From JALYXI01 sp963716685 (GTDB lineage Bacteria > Acidobacteriota > Terriglobia > Bryobacterales > Bryobacteraceae): DNA of 64,000 nucleotides. Below, one piece after another: positions 52,745 to 61,983 of this stretch (position 1 is its first letter; each line of letters starts with the position of its first letter). Location: NCBI GenBank assembly GCA_963716685.1, contig CAVQTR010000003.1, positions 3,038,001-3,102,000 of the forward strand, in the 5' to 3' direction. Below the pieces are notes generated by a model. That model worked only from the letters and a program-made list of their open reading frames with translations, ran no database searches and had not been told where the DNA came from. The translations under genes were made by a program, and so were the position numbers.

Positions 52745-54081
52745 TTCTTACCAACAAAGCGCTGAGCCGACGCACCCTGCTGCGCGGTCTGGGAGCGGCG
52801 GTAGCGCTCCCGCTGCTGGACTCCATGTTCCCGGCGTTCGGCAGCCCGGGCGCTCCCGCCACGGCGACACGCCTTGGCTTCGTCTATCACCCGACCGGCA
52901 TGATCATGGACAAGTGGACTCCGGCGGCGGAAGGCGCGGGTTTTGAATTTACGCCGACGCTCGGCGCACTGGAGCCGTTCCGCGACCGCCTACTGGTGCT
53001 GAGCGGTCTGGCGCAGGTGAACGGCCGGGCGCTGGGCGATGGTCCGGGCGACCACGCGCGTGAAGGCGCCACCTGGCTGACCGGCGTGCATCCGAAGCGT
53101 TCGGAGAGCGATGTACACGTGGGTGTTTCGGCGGATCAGATTGCGGCGAAGGAACTGGGCAAGTTGACCCAGCTCGCGTCGCTCGAGATCTCGCTGGAAT
53201 CGCCGAGTCTGGCGGGCGCGTGCGACCAGAATTACAGTTGCGCCTACACCAACACGGTTTCCTGGCGCACACCGACGACGCCGAACCCGATGGAATCGAG
53301 CCCGCGCGCGGTATTTGAGCGGCTGTTTGGCGATGGCGACAGCACGGACGCTTCAGCGCGCCTTGCGATGCTCAAAGACCAGCGCAGCATTCTGGATTAT
53401 GTTTCGGGCAGCATCGACCGGCTGGAAACGAAGCTGGGGTCGAGCGACCGCAGCAAGCTGAGCGAGTATCTGGACGCCATTCGCGATATCGAACGCCGCA
53501 TTCAGAAAGCCGAGCAGCAGAACGCGACCATGAAGCTGCCCTCTATGCAGCGCCCGAGTTCGGAACCCGAGACTTTCGAAGAACAGGCGAAGCTGATGAT
53601 CGACCTGCAGGTGATGGCGTACCAGACGGACATGACGCGCGTGATCACATTCATGTTCGGGCACGCGGGCAGCAATCGTCCTTATCGCTCGATCGGCATT
53701 TCGGACGGGCATCACGCGCTGAGCCACCACCAGAACGATCCGGAAAAGATCGCGAAGGTGGCGAAGATCGACGCGCACCTGATCCAGACTTTCGCGTATT
53801 ATCTCGAGCGGCTGAAGGCCACTCCCGATGGCGACGGCAATCTGCTGGACCACACCATGTTGGTATACGGCAGCAGCCTGAGCGATGCGAACGCGCACAC
53901 GCACCACGATCTGCCCACGCTGGTGGCCGGCGGCAAGAAGCTGAAGGGCGGGCGGCACATCCGGTACGCGAAGGAAACGCCGCTCAACAATCTGTTCGTG
54001 AATCTGTTGGACCACGCCGGTGTCCGCACCGATGGATTCGGCGACAGCACCGGCAGGCTGCAGTATCTCTCGGAAGTCTAG
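52741..54081 (+). CDS. DUF1552 exported protein
   Basis: A protein of 446 residues beginning with a Tat-like signal (ALSRRTLLRGLGAAVALPLL). The DUF1552 body contains LGFVYHPTGMIMDKWTPAAE, RDRLLVLSGLAQVNG, DHAREGATWLTGVHPKRS, and the end region MLVYGSSLSDANAHTHHDLP followed by LVAGGKKLKGGRHIRY. DUF1552 proteins almost always follow DUF1592 proteins in Acidobacteria and Planctomycetes and belong to an alkaline-phosphatase-like fold in related DUF1501 proteins. Their substrate is not known. ATGA overlap with the previous gene, 7-bp gap to the ankyrin gene. Confidence 0.9.
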   Translation: MILTNKALSRRTLLRGLGAAVALPLLDSMFPAFGSPGAPATATRLGFVYHPTGMIMDKWTPAAEGAGFEFTPTLGALEPFRDRLLVLSGLAQVNGRALGDGPGDHAREGATWLTGVHPKRSESDVHVGVSADQIAAKELGKLTQLASLEISLESPSLAGACDQNYSCAYTNTVSWRTPTTPNPMESSPRAVFERLFGDGDSTDASARLAMLKDQRSILDYVSGSIDRLETKLGSSDRSKLSEYLDAIRDIERRIQKAEQQNATMKLPSMQRPSSEPETFEEQAKLMIDLQVMAYQTDMTRVITFMFGHAGSNRPYRSIGISDGHHALSHHQNDPEKIAKVAKIDAHLIQTFAYYLERLKATPDGDGNLLDHTMLVYGSSLSDANAHTHHDLPTLVAGGKKLKGGRHIRYAKETPLNNLFVNLLDHAGVRTDGFGDSTGRLQYLSEV

Positions 54082-54088
54082 GAGGCGG

Positions 54089-55456
54089 ATGCGAAGCGTT
54101 GCCCTGCTGCTCCTGACGGCAAGCTGCTGCCTGGCGGCGACGGCGTCCGGCGATTTGCAGTTGATCGATGCGGTGAAACGCCGCGATTTGAAGGCTGTGA
54201 AACTCCTGCTGGCGGCGCACACGGATGTGAACGCGGCGCAGCCGGATGGGGCGACCGCTCTGGCGTGGGCCGCGCACCTGGGCGAAGATACGTCGGCGGA
54301 TCTGCTGCTGGCGGCCGGCGCGAATGTCAATCCCTCGGACGAATACGGCGAAAATGCGCTGACGCTGGCTTGTGCGATTGGCGATGCGCCGCTGGTGGAC
54401 AAGCTGCTGAAAGCCGGCGCGGATGCGAAGAGCGCGCGCTGGAACGGCGAAACGGCGCTGATGATCGCGGCGAACGCGGGCAGCGTGGAGAGTGTAAAGC
54501 TGCTGCTGGCAAAAGGCGCGGACCTGAATGCCGCCGAAAGCCGCAAAGGGCAGACGGCACTGATGTGGGCGGCGGCCGAAGGACACGCGGATGTGGCGCG
54601 GCTGCTGATCGAGAAAGGCGCAAATGTGAAGGCGCCGTCGAAGAGCGGATGGACGCCCCTGGTATTCGCCACGCTGAAAGATAACCAGCCCACGGTGAAG
54701 ATGCTGCTGGCTTCCGGGGCGGACCCGAATCTGGCGCTGCCGGACGGGAACAAAGTGCTGATTGTGGCGGCGTCGAACCGCAGCGCTCACGCGGCGGCTG
54801 CGCTGCTGGATGGCGGAGCGGACCCGAACGTGGCAGACCGGCAGGGCAACGCGCCGCTGCATATGGCCGCGCAGAATGGCGATCTCGGGCTGGTGAAGGA
54901 TCTGCTGGCGCGGAAGAGTGATCCAAATGTGCGGACGCCCAAAGCGGTGAAAGCGAGTGGGCGCGGCGCGGCGGCCGCAGCAGCCGGAGGAGCGTTCCGG
55001 GCCCGGGCGGGCGAGCAGACTCCGCTGATGCTGGCGATGCGCGCCAATCATCTGGACGTGGCGGCAGCCCTGATTGCCGCCGGCGCGGATCCCAAACTGA
55101 AAGCGCAGGACGGCTCCACGCTGCTGATGGCGGCAGTGGGCAGCGGGCATGTGGAAGCGGTGGAATACGCCTGGCAGTTCGATCAAGATGCGAAAGCCGT
55201 GACGGACACCGGCACGACGCTGATGCATGCCTCGGTGACGGGCACGGCGCAGGGCGGCACTCTGGACGCGCAACTGCGTATTTGTGAAGTGGTTCGTTTT
55301 CTGGCGGCGCACGGCGCACCTCTCGATGAATTGGATAAGCAAGGCAAGACACCGATCGATATCGCCGATGTGCTGCCCATCGATAAAGCGGTGGAATTGA
55401 TGACCGACCTGATTATCAAGAGCGGTGCGAAGCCGAAATCGCCTTCGAAGCGGTGA
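54089..55456 (+). CDS. Exported ankyrin-repeat protein
   Basis: A protein of 455 residues with signal peptide VALLLLTASCCLAATASG and about ten ankyrin repeats. Units are visible as TALAWAAHLGEDTSADLLLA, NALTLACAIGDAPLVDKLLK, TALMIAANAGSVESVKLLLA, TALMWAAAEGHADVARLLIE, APLHMAAQNGDLGLVKDLLA and TPLMLAMRANHLDVAAALIA, with an Ala/Gly-rich break at about residues 290-310. GGAGG lies three bases before the ATG. In the operon it may bind the neighbouring oxidases in the periplasm; this is inference from position. Confidence 0.9.
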   Translation: MRSVALLLLTASCCLAATASGDLQLIDAVKRRDLKAVKLLLAAHTDVNAAQPDGATALAWAAHLGEDTSADLLLAAGANVNPSDEYGENALTLACAIGDAPLVDKLLKAGADAKSARWNGETALMIAANAGSVESVKLLLAKGADLNAAESRKGQTALMWAAAEGHADVARLLIEKGANVKAPSKSGWTPLVFATLKDNQPTVKMLLASGADPNLALPDGNKVLIVAASNRSAHAAAALLDGGADPNVADRQGNAPLHMAAQNGDLGLVKDLLARKSDPNVRTPKAVKASGRGAAAAAAGGAFRARAGEQTPLMLAMRANHLDVAAALIAAGADPKLKAQDGSTLLMAAVGSGHVEAVEYAWQFDQDAKAVTDTGTTLMHASVTGTAQGGTLDAQLRICEVVRFLAAHGAPLDELDKQGKTPIDIADVLPIDKAVELMTDLIIKSGAKPKSPSKR

Positions 55457-55470
55457 TTGCAAGGATAAAT

Positions 55471-56304
55471 GTGAAGCTCTTACTGGTTGCCGGATTCACT
55501 CTGATGGCCATGGCGCAGGAGCCGGCGATGACCCCCGCCGGGCCGGGCGGAGGACGCGGACGGGGCGGGATGGGCGCGCGGGGTACACGCGAGTTTCTGG
55601 GGCTTGGTCCGGCGCCGGATGCGGCTGCGGCCAAACTGGGCGAACCGCTCTACAAACAGAACTGCGGGGCTTGCCACGGGGAAACCGGGCGCGGAGCGCA
55701 GGGCCCGAATCTGGTTCGCTCAACTGTGGTGCTGCATGACGAGAAGGGCGAAGAGATTGGCCCGGTGATTAAGAACGGGCGTCCGCAGGGCGGCATGCCG
55801 GCGTTTCCAGGGCTGAAGGAAGATCAGCTCTACGACATAGCCGAATACCTGCACATGCAGGTGGAGCTGGCGGCCAATCGCGGCCTCTACGGACAGACGT
55901 ACAGCACGCTGCGCAACCAACCCAGCGGGGACGCGAAGCAGGGCCAGATGTTCTTCGAAGCGCACTGCAATTCGTGCCATTCCGCTTCCGGCGATCTGGC
56001 GAAAATCGGCGCTAAATTCCCGCAGGCGGTGACAATGCGATCGCGATTCCTGTGGCCGGCACAGCAGGGTCCGCGCAAAGTCACGGTAACGACGGCAAAC
56101 GGCCAGACGGTTACGGGTTCACTGCTCACCTATGACGATTTCACTATTTCGCTGCGCAGCCCGGATGGCGAGTTTCACGAATATCCATTGAATCAGGTGA
56201 AAGTTAAGATGGACGACAAGCTGGGCGGACACCGCGGCCTGCTGCCGCAGTACACGGACGCGGACATTCACAACCTGACGGCGTACCTGGTGACACTGAA
56301 GTGA
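55471..56304 (+). CDS. Di-haem cytochrome c, exported
   Basis: A protein of 277 residues with signal KLLLVAGFTLMAMAQ. Two haem c sites are present: CGACH (KQNCGACHGETGRGAQGPNL) near residue 65 and CNSCH (AHCNSCHSASGDLAKIG) near residue 170, with probable axial Met in GGMPAFPGL. Between them the protein has a Gly/Arg-rich stretch (GGGRGRGGMGARG) before site 1. The GTG at 55471 has AAGG at -10; a GTG at 55453 overlaps the ankyrin stop. It is a likely electron acceptor for the PQQ dehydrogenase gene that follows with a GTGA overlap. Confidence 0.9.
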   Translation: MKLLLVAGFTLMAMAQEPAMTPAGPGGGRGRGGMGARGTREFLGLGPAPDAAAAKLGEPLYKQNCGACHGETGRGAQGPNLVRSTVVLHDEKGEEIGPVIKNGRPQGGMPAFPGLKEDQLYDIAEYLHMQVELAANRGLYGQTYSTLRNQPSGDAKQGQMFFEAHCNSCHSASGDLAKIGAKFPQAVTMRSRFLWPAQQGPRKVTVTTANGQTVTGSLLTYDDFTISLRSPDGEFHEYPLNQVKVKMDDKLGGHRGLLPQYTDADIHNLTAYLVTLK

Positions 56305-57915
56305 AGGCTAAATGGCTGATGGCGGGCGCGGCGCTGGCCGTTTCCCTGCAGGCGCAAAGCTTGGATCCGAAGACGCTGCGGCTGTTCGGACAGCCGGGTG
56401 ACAGCTGGCCCACCTATAACGGCGACTACTCCGGACGGCGCTTCAGCGACCTGACTCAGATCAACCAGGGCAACATCGATCTGCTGAAGATCGAGTGGAT
56501 GCATCGCATCAAGGGCATCGGGCCGCAGCGCGGCGTGGGTGATCCGTCGATTAAATCGACGCCGCTGCTGGTGAATGGCATTCTGTATTTCACAATTCCG
56601 GACCACATCTTCGCCATCAGCGCGCGCACCGGCGAGCAGCTGTGGCAGTTCGATTACGAGGATAAGGGCGGGCATCTCGTGGGGCAGCGCGGCGTGGGGA
56701 TTTACGGCAAATGGCTGTACTTCCTGACTCCCGATGGCTGGTTCATTTCGCTGAACGCGGGCGATGGCAAGGAGCGGTGGCGCAAGAAGGTTGCCGACGA
56801 GAAGCTGCAGTACTTCACCACAATGGCGCCGCTGATCGTGAAGAATCACGTGATGGTGGGCGTGGGCGGCGATGCGATGGATGTGCGGGGCTACCTGGAA
56901 GCGCGCGATCCGGAAACGGGCGACCTTCAGTGGCGCTGGTGGAGCGAGCCTGAAAAACCGGGCGATCCGGGTGCCGAAACCTGGCCCAACAAGGCGGCGA
57001 TGGATCATGGCGGCGGGATGACGTGGATGTCCGGCACCTACGACCCGGACCTGAATCTGCTCTACTGGGGAACCGGAAATGCCAATCCGGTGTTCGCGGG
57101 CCAAAGCCGGCTGGGAGCCAATCTGTGGACCGCCTCGATTGTGGCGCTGAACGCGGACACGGGCAAGCTGGCGTGGTGGTTCCAGGCATCACCGCACGAT
57201 ACGCATGACTGGGACAACGTGGAGACGCCGGTGCTGCTCGATGCTGACGATTGACGGCAAGCCGCGCAAGCTGCTGGCGCAGGGAGCGCGCTGCGGCTGG
57301 TTCTTCGTGCTGGACCGCACCAACGGAAAAAATCTGGTGTCGAAACCGTTCGCGGGCACGGGCAACTGGGCCAAAGGCGTGGATGCCAAAGGCCAGCCGA
57401 TTCCCGATCCGGCGAAAGAACCGAAAGTGGACGGCTCGATGATCGACATGCCCGGCATGGGTGCCACGAACTGGCCGCCACCGAGCTACGATCCGCAAAC
57501 GCAGTTGTTTTATCTCAACACCACGCAGGGTTACGGGCTCACGTATCTGTACGATACTTCCGATCAGCCGGAAGGCTATGGCGGCGGCAGCGGCGGCAAC
57601 TTCGATCCGCGCTCGGCGCTGCTGGCCATCGATGTGAAGACGGGGCTGATCAAGTGGAAGCATGAGCATGAAACCGGACCGGGCGGAGCGGGTCTGGCGG
57701 GCGGCCTTTTGAGTACGGCGGGGCATCTGCTGTTCACGGGCGATTCCAGCAGTCTGGTGGCGTTCGATCCGGCGGATGGGAAAATCCTGTGGCATCAGAA
57801 GCTGGAGACGGCACTCAGCAACGGGCCCTCCACCTGGATGCTGGACGGCAAACAGTATGTGATCGCGGGCGCGGGCGATACGCTGTATGCGTTCTCGCTG
57901 CCGGGAAAGAAATAG
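56301..57915 (+). CDS. PQQ-dependent dehydrogenase (frameshifted)
   Basis: A periplasmic quinoprotein of 537 residues after repair of one frameshift. Signal WLMAGAALAVSLQAQ. The beta-propeller W-motifs are visible (GDSWPTYNGDYSGRRFSDLT, LYFTIPDHIFAISARTGEQL, DGWFISLNAGDGKERWRKKV, GTGNANPVFAGQSRLGANLW, DAKGQPIPDPAKEPKVDGSM). The break is at 57247-57250: removing one base restores VLLDADIDGKPRKLLAQGA. The enzyme oxidises an alcohol or sugar and gives electrons to cytochrome c; no Cys-Cys ring of methanol dehydrogenases is seen. Both sides of the break are fully conserved, so a consensus error is likely. Confidence 0.85.
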
Positions 57916-57919
57916 AGCG

Positions 57920-58978
57920 ATGACCACACGAAGAGAACTGTTGGCGATGGCGGCTTCCGCAGCGGCCCTACTGAAAGCGGAAGCGCCGGTGGCTGTTCCT
58001 AATCCGCAGGGGAAGCTCGGCATTGGGGCGACACCCACGGGCTTCATGGTGCGCATGCGCGTGAACCGGGAGGCAACGCCGCCGGTGGACTGGATCGACT
58101 ACTGTCACAGCCTGGGACTGGGGGGCGCCGAGACAGGCGCGCCGCCTCTCGATCAGGAAGGCATTAGCCGGTTCCGCGACAAGATTCAGTCGTACAACAT
58201 GCATGTGCTGTTCAACGTGCGGCTGCCGGCGACGGACGCCGACGTTCCAGCGTTCGAAGCGGGAGTAAAAGCGGCCAAAGAGATTGGCGCGTATAGTCTG
58301 CATGCGGCTCTGACGCCACGGCGCTATGAACAGTTCGACAACTTCGAGGCCTTTAAGACCAGCTTCGAAAAGAACCAGGCGACGGTGGCGCGCGCCGAGC
58401 CTGTGCTGCGGCGGCATAAGATGCGTCTCGCGATCGAGAACCACAAGGGCTGGCGCGCGGCGGAGCAGGCGGCGTGGATGAAACGCCTGAGCAGCGAATA
58501 TGTGGGCGTGCATCTCGATTTCGGCAACAACGTCTCGCTCTGCGAAGATCCCATGGAGACGCTGAACACGCTGTACCCGTACATCATCGGAGCGCACATC
58601 AAGGACATGGCGGTGGCGCCCTACCAGGATGGTTTTCTGCTTTCCGAAGTGGTGCTGGGCGATGGCTTCCTCGATCTCAAGGGCATGGTGAGCAAGCTGC
58701 GCGCGAAGGATCCCAACATGATCTTCGACCTCGAAACGATCACACGCGAGCCGTTGAAGATTCCGGTGTTCACGAAGAAATACTGGGTGACGTTCGACGA
58801 TTCCTTCAGTCCGCTGCCGGGCCGGGATCTGGCGCGTGTGCTCGAGATCGTGCATAACAATCCTCCGAAGAAGCCGCTGCCCACAGTGGCGGGGATGAGC
58901 CAGGCCGAACAGGTGAAACAGGAAGACGCGAATAATCTGGCGAGCATCATCTACGCGCGCCGGAACTTAGGGCTTTAA
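57920..58978 (+). CDS. Sugar phosphate isomerase/epimerase, exported
   Basis: A TIM-barrel protein of 352 residues of the xylose isomerase-like/AP endonuclease 2 family. The N-terminus is a Tat-type signal (TTRRELLAMAASAAALLKAE). The metal and sugar-binding positions are probably Glu in LGGAETGAPPL, His in AYSLHAALTP, Glu in RLAIENHKGWRA, and Asp/His in GVHLDFGNNVSLCED and IIGAHIKDMAVA. It closes the redox operon, four bases after the PQQ gene. A role in sugar epimerisation in the periplasm fits the context but is inferred. Confidence 0.88.
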   Translation: MTTRRELLAMAASAAALLKAEAPVAVPNPQGKLGIGATPTGFMVRMRVNREATPPVDWIDYCHSLGLGGAETGAPPLDQEGISRFRDKIQSYNMHVLFNVRLPATDADVPAFEAGVKAAKEIGAYSLHAALTPRRYEQFDNFEAFKTSFEKNQATVARAEPVLRRHKMRLAIENHKGWRAAEQAAWMKRLSSEYVGVHLDFGNNVSLCEDPMETLNTLYPYIIGAHIKDMAVAPYQDGFLLSEVVLGDGFLDLKGMVSKLRAKDPNMIFDLETITREPLKIPVFTKKYWVTFDDSFSPLPGRDLARVLEIVHNNPPKKPLPTVAGMSQAEQVKQEDANNLASIIYARRNLGL

Positions 58979-59069
58979 ACTCCCGACCTTTCCCGCGCAT
59001 TTTTTTGGAGCGGCGGCCAGGCGGGTGCTACGCTGAGTGCGCGGTTGATTAACCGCAGCGGAGACACGC

Positions 59070-60164
59070 ATGAGAAGAACGGCTTCAATCGCGGTTGCTT
59101 TCCTCGCTTTCCCTTTATCCTGGCTTCCCGGTGCGGCTTCCGGTCTGCCCTCCCTCCCGCAGGTGTTTTCGCGAACCTCCGTCAGCCCGCAGCTGGGTAA
59201 ACGGATCGCGGAGGCGAGGGCGGCGCGGAATGCCCGTCCGGCTACCTCCTGCGGAGGTGAACTGAATGTCGGCTTCCGTGTGCAGACGTTCGCTTCGGGG
59301 CTGCGCGGCGGCGTCTGGTATCCCTCCACCGGCGCCGAAACCACTTACAACTACCCGGGGAACTACGAAACCGCGGTTGCCGTGAGCGGACCGGTGGCAC
59401 CCTGCGAGAAATATCCGCTGGTGGTGTTTTCGCATGGGTATGGCGGGTGCAGCATTCAATCGGTCTACTTCACCGAGGCGCTCGCGCGGGCCGGGTATAT
59501 TGTTGCCGCGCCGGACCACCGGGATTCGCTGTGCAAGGTGGATCAGGGCATGCGCCTGCAAATGCCGGATGCGGAAGTGCCGGGCGCGCAAAAAGAATAC
59601 ACGGATGCGATGTACCGCTATCGCCAGCAGGACATCCGGGCGGTGCTTGATGAGATGACCCATGACCGCGATTTCGGTCCTCGCATCGACGTGAATCGAA
59701 TTGCCGGAGCCGGGCACTCCCTGGGTGGCTACACGATCGCCGGGATGGCGGGCGCGTGGCCTTCGTGGAAGGACGGACGCATCAAGGCGGGCCTTCTGCT
59801 GGCGGCCTGGATTCAGCCTTTCGTAAAGACCGGAGGCATGAAATCCGTGCACGTTCCGCTGATGTTCGAGGGCGGCACCCGGGATCCGAACAGCACGCCG
59901 GCGGTGCGGGCGGCGGGCGGCGCGTACGATCAATCCAACCGCCCGAAGTACTTTGTGGATTTCAGCGGCGCCGGTCACCTCGACTTTTCCAATCTCGGGT
60001 GCAAAATGCGTAAATACGTCTCGGCCTGTGCCGCCGACGTGGAGGTTCCCCGCCTGGTGAATTCTTATGGAATCGCCTTTCTGGACCATTATCTGAAGGG
60101 AACGGCCGAGCCGATCCTGACGCGGCCCAATCCCGGATTAGCTGAGTTTCGGTACACTCCGTAA
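59070..60164 (+). CDS. Secreted alpha/beta hydrolase (dienelactone-hydrolase-like)
   Basis: A serine hydrolase of 364 residues with a signal peptide (SIAVAFLAFPLSWLPGA). The fold marks are LVVFSHGYGGCSIQSVYFTE (oxyanion region), YIVAAPDHRD, and the nucleophile elbow GAGHSLGGYTIAG near residue 215. The charge-relay His is probably in GAGHLDFSNLGC and the Asp in FEGGTRDPNS. It resembles PAF-acetylhydrolase-like and PHB-depolymerase-like lipases. Several Cys pairs suggest disulfides. It is followed 10 bp later by a paralogue, so a tandem duplication is likely. Confidence 0.88.
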   Translation: MRRTASIAVAFLAFPLSWLPGAASGLPSLPQVFSRTSVSPQLGKRIAEARAARNARPATSCGGELNVGFRVQTFASGLRGGVWYPSTGAETTYNYPGNYETAVAVSGPVAPCEKYPLVVFSHGYGGCSIQSVYFTEALARAGYIVAAPDHRDSLCKVDQGMRLQMPDAEVPGAQKEYTDAMYRYRQQDIRAVLDEMTHDRDFGPRIDVNRIAGAGHSLGGYTIAGMAGAWPSWKDGRIKAGLLLAAWIQPFVKTGGMKSVHVPLMFEGGTRDPNSTPAVRAAGGAYDQSNRPKYFVDFSGAGHLDFSNLGCKMRKYVSACAADVEVPRLVNSYGIAFLDHYLKGTAEPILTRPNPGLAEFRYTP

Positions 60165-60174
60165 CAGGGTGACC

Positions 60175-61977
60175 ATGCCGCGTGTCCGATTCGTGTTGCC
60201 GGCCCTGCTGCTGTTTGCAGGGTTCGGTTCTCTGGCTTTTGCGGCTCCGCCCGCCTCCTGTGGCTCGCTGAACGCGGGCCTTCAAATTCTTTCCAACGTG
60301 AGCGGCGCGGCCGGCGGTTCGAACTATGGCGGCGCTTTGAAAATGGCCGTTTGGTATCCGACCAGCGCGGCCGCTTCTGCCTACACGTACGTGGGACCGG
60401 GTCCGGACGTGAAAGGCACGGTCGCGTTAAACGGCGCGCCGGCCAGCTGTGCGCAGTTTCCTCTGATCGTGTTCTCGCACGGCTGGTCGGGCTGCGGCAC
60501 GCAATCGGTTTACCTGACGGAACAGCTGGCACGGCTGGGCTACATTGTCGCCGCGCCGGATCACAATGACCACGGGTGCAGCGTCGACGGAACGTCCATC
60601 GGGCTGCTGCAGGTGAATTTCGAATTTCCCTTTGCCAAGTTCGGCAACGCAGCCGCATGGACGGACCAGACCGGCTCGTACCGCAATGTGGATGTGGAGA
60701 CGGTCCTGAATTATATGCTGAACACCTGGAGCGGGAAGGCCAGCGTGAACCCCGCTCAGATTGTCATGTCCGGCCACTCCTTCGGCGGGTATACGGTGTT
60801 TGCGAAGATCGGGGGCTGGGCGTCCTGGCTGGATTCACGGTTTAAGGCCGCGGTGATGTACTCGCCTTATATTCAGGCATTCCAGGCACAGAACACGAAC
60901 ACCATTTCCACCCCCGGAGTTCCCCAGCTTTACATGACCGGCGGTCCGCAGGATAAAGGCATCATGCCGTGGATCATTGGCCCGCAGCCGTGCGACACTC
61001 CGGTGAACACCGCCAACTGCGGTCAGCCCGGCGCCTTCGAGCAGGTCCAGGCGCTGAAGTATTATGGCGAACTGCCCGGCGCCGGTTATGAGGCGAGCCA
61101 TTTTGCGTTTACCAACAGCCTCTGTACCAACTCGGGCTTTACGACGGTAGCATCCTGCCTCGCGAGCGTGCCGAATGCCCAGGCCGTGGTCAACTACACG
61201 GTGGATTTCCTTGAACACTTCACCGCCGGCCAGACGCCTCAGAGACTCTGGAGTACCGGGCCGGAGTGGGCCACGTGGTGGCAGACCGCGGGTGTGCCTT
61301 CCGGCAGTTATCTGGCGGGTAAGGGTGGGGCGCAGGGGGAAATTCTGTCCCTGCTGGGAGAGCACCTGACCACCGATGCTCCGCCCACTCCGGACGGCGC
61401 GCTCGTGATGCCGCAGCAGGTTGGCCGGACCACCGTTACGGTGACGGACAGTCAGGGCAGCAGCCGTCCCGCGTCCCTGTATTACGTTTCGCCGGGACAG
61501 GTAAACCTGGTGATTCCGAACGGCACCGTAGCCGGGCAGGCGGTGGTGAAGGTGGAGCTTGGCGGGACGCTTGTCTCCTCGGGACCCGTCACCATCAAGG
61601 CGGCCGCGCCGGCGCTCTTTACCCTCCCCGGGAATGTGCTTGCCGGGTGGGCGCAGGGCAGCGGCGGAAGATACATTAGCATCTGGGCTCCCTCCGGCGC
61701 CGTTCCGCTGAACGTAAGTGACTCCGGTACGTACCTGATCGCTCTGGGGACCGGACTGCGCACCAGCGCTTCCACGCTGACGGCCACCGTGGGCAGTTTC
61801 TCCTTCGACGGAGTCCGCGGGCCGCGCCCGGCGCTGGGCGCATCTCCCGACTATCAGGGACTCGATCAGGTGGCCATCGGCCCGCTGCCGGCTTCGCTCA
61901 GCGGCTCTGGGGTCATCAACGTGGTGATCTCGACGGGAACGCAGCAGACCAACACCGTCCGCATCGCGATTCAGTAG
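60175..61977 (+). CDS. Secreted alpha/beta hydrolase fused to TIGR03437 domain
   Basis: A protein of 600 residues with signal VRFVLPALLLFAGFGSLAFA. The first 390 residues are a hydrolase domain paralogous to the preceding gene: LIVFSHGWSGCGTQSVYLTE, YIVAAPDHND, and the elbow MSGHSFGGYTVFAKIG near residue 200; the likely relay His is in GYEASHFAFTN. The last 200 residues are a beta-rich TIGR03437-type domain (SLYYVSPGQVNLVIPNGTVA, and DQVAIGPLPASLSGSG). The domain probably holds the enzyme on the surface. An ATG at 60175 is preferred over a GTG at 60169. Confidence 0.88.
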   Translation: MPRVRFVLPALLLFAGFGSLAFAAPPASCGSLNAGLQILSNVSGAAGGSNYGGALKMAVWYPTSAAASAYTYVGPGPDVKGTVALNGAPASCAQFPLIVFSHGWSGCGTQSVYLTEQLARLGYIVAAPDHNDHGCSVDGTSIGLLQVNFEFPFAKFGNAAAWTDQTGSYRNVDVETVLNYMLNTWSGKASVNPAQIVMSGHSFGGYTVFAKIGGWASWLDSRFKAAVMYSPYIQAFQAQNTNTISTPGVPQLYMTGGPQDKGIMPWIIGPQPCDTPVNTANCGQPGAFEQVQALKYYGELPGAGYEASHFAFTNSLCTNSGFTTVASCLASVPNAQAVVNYTVDFLEHFTAGQTPQRLWSTGPEWATWWQTAGVPSGSYLAGKGGAQGEILSLLGEHLTTDAPPTPDGALVMPQQVGRTTVTVTDSQGSSRPASLYYVSPGQVNLVIPNGTVAGQAVVKVELGGTLVSSGPVTIKAAAPALFTLPGNVLAGWAQGSGGRYISIWAPSGAVPLNVSDSGTYLIALGTGLRTSASTLTATVGSFSFDGVRGPRPALGASPDYQGLDQVAIGPLPASLSGSGVINVVISTGTQQTNTVRIAIQ

Positions 61978-61983
61978 ATCCGG

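Noticed and set aside
53984..55462. Long minus-strand frame opposite the ankyrin gene
   Set aside because: Periodic only because the ankyrin repeats on the plus strand are periodic; no start signal or family.
57205..57254. TGA in the PQQ dehydrogenase as a second selenocysteine site
   Set aside because: The sequence after this TGA does not continue in the same frame; the correct continuation is shifted by one base, so it is a frameshift, not recoding.
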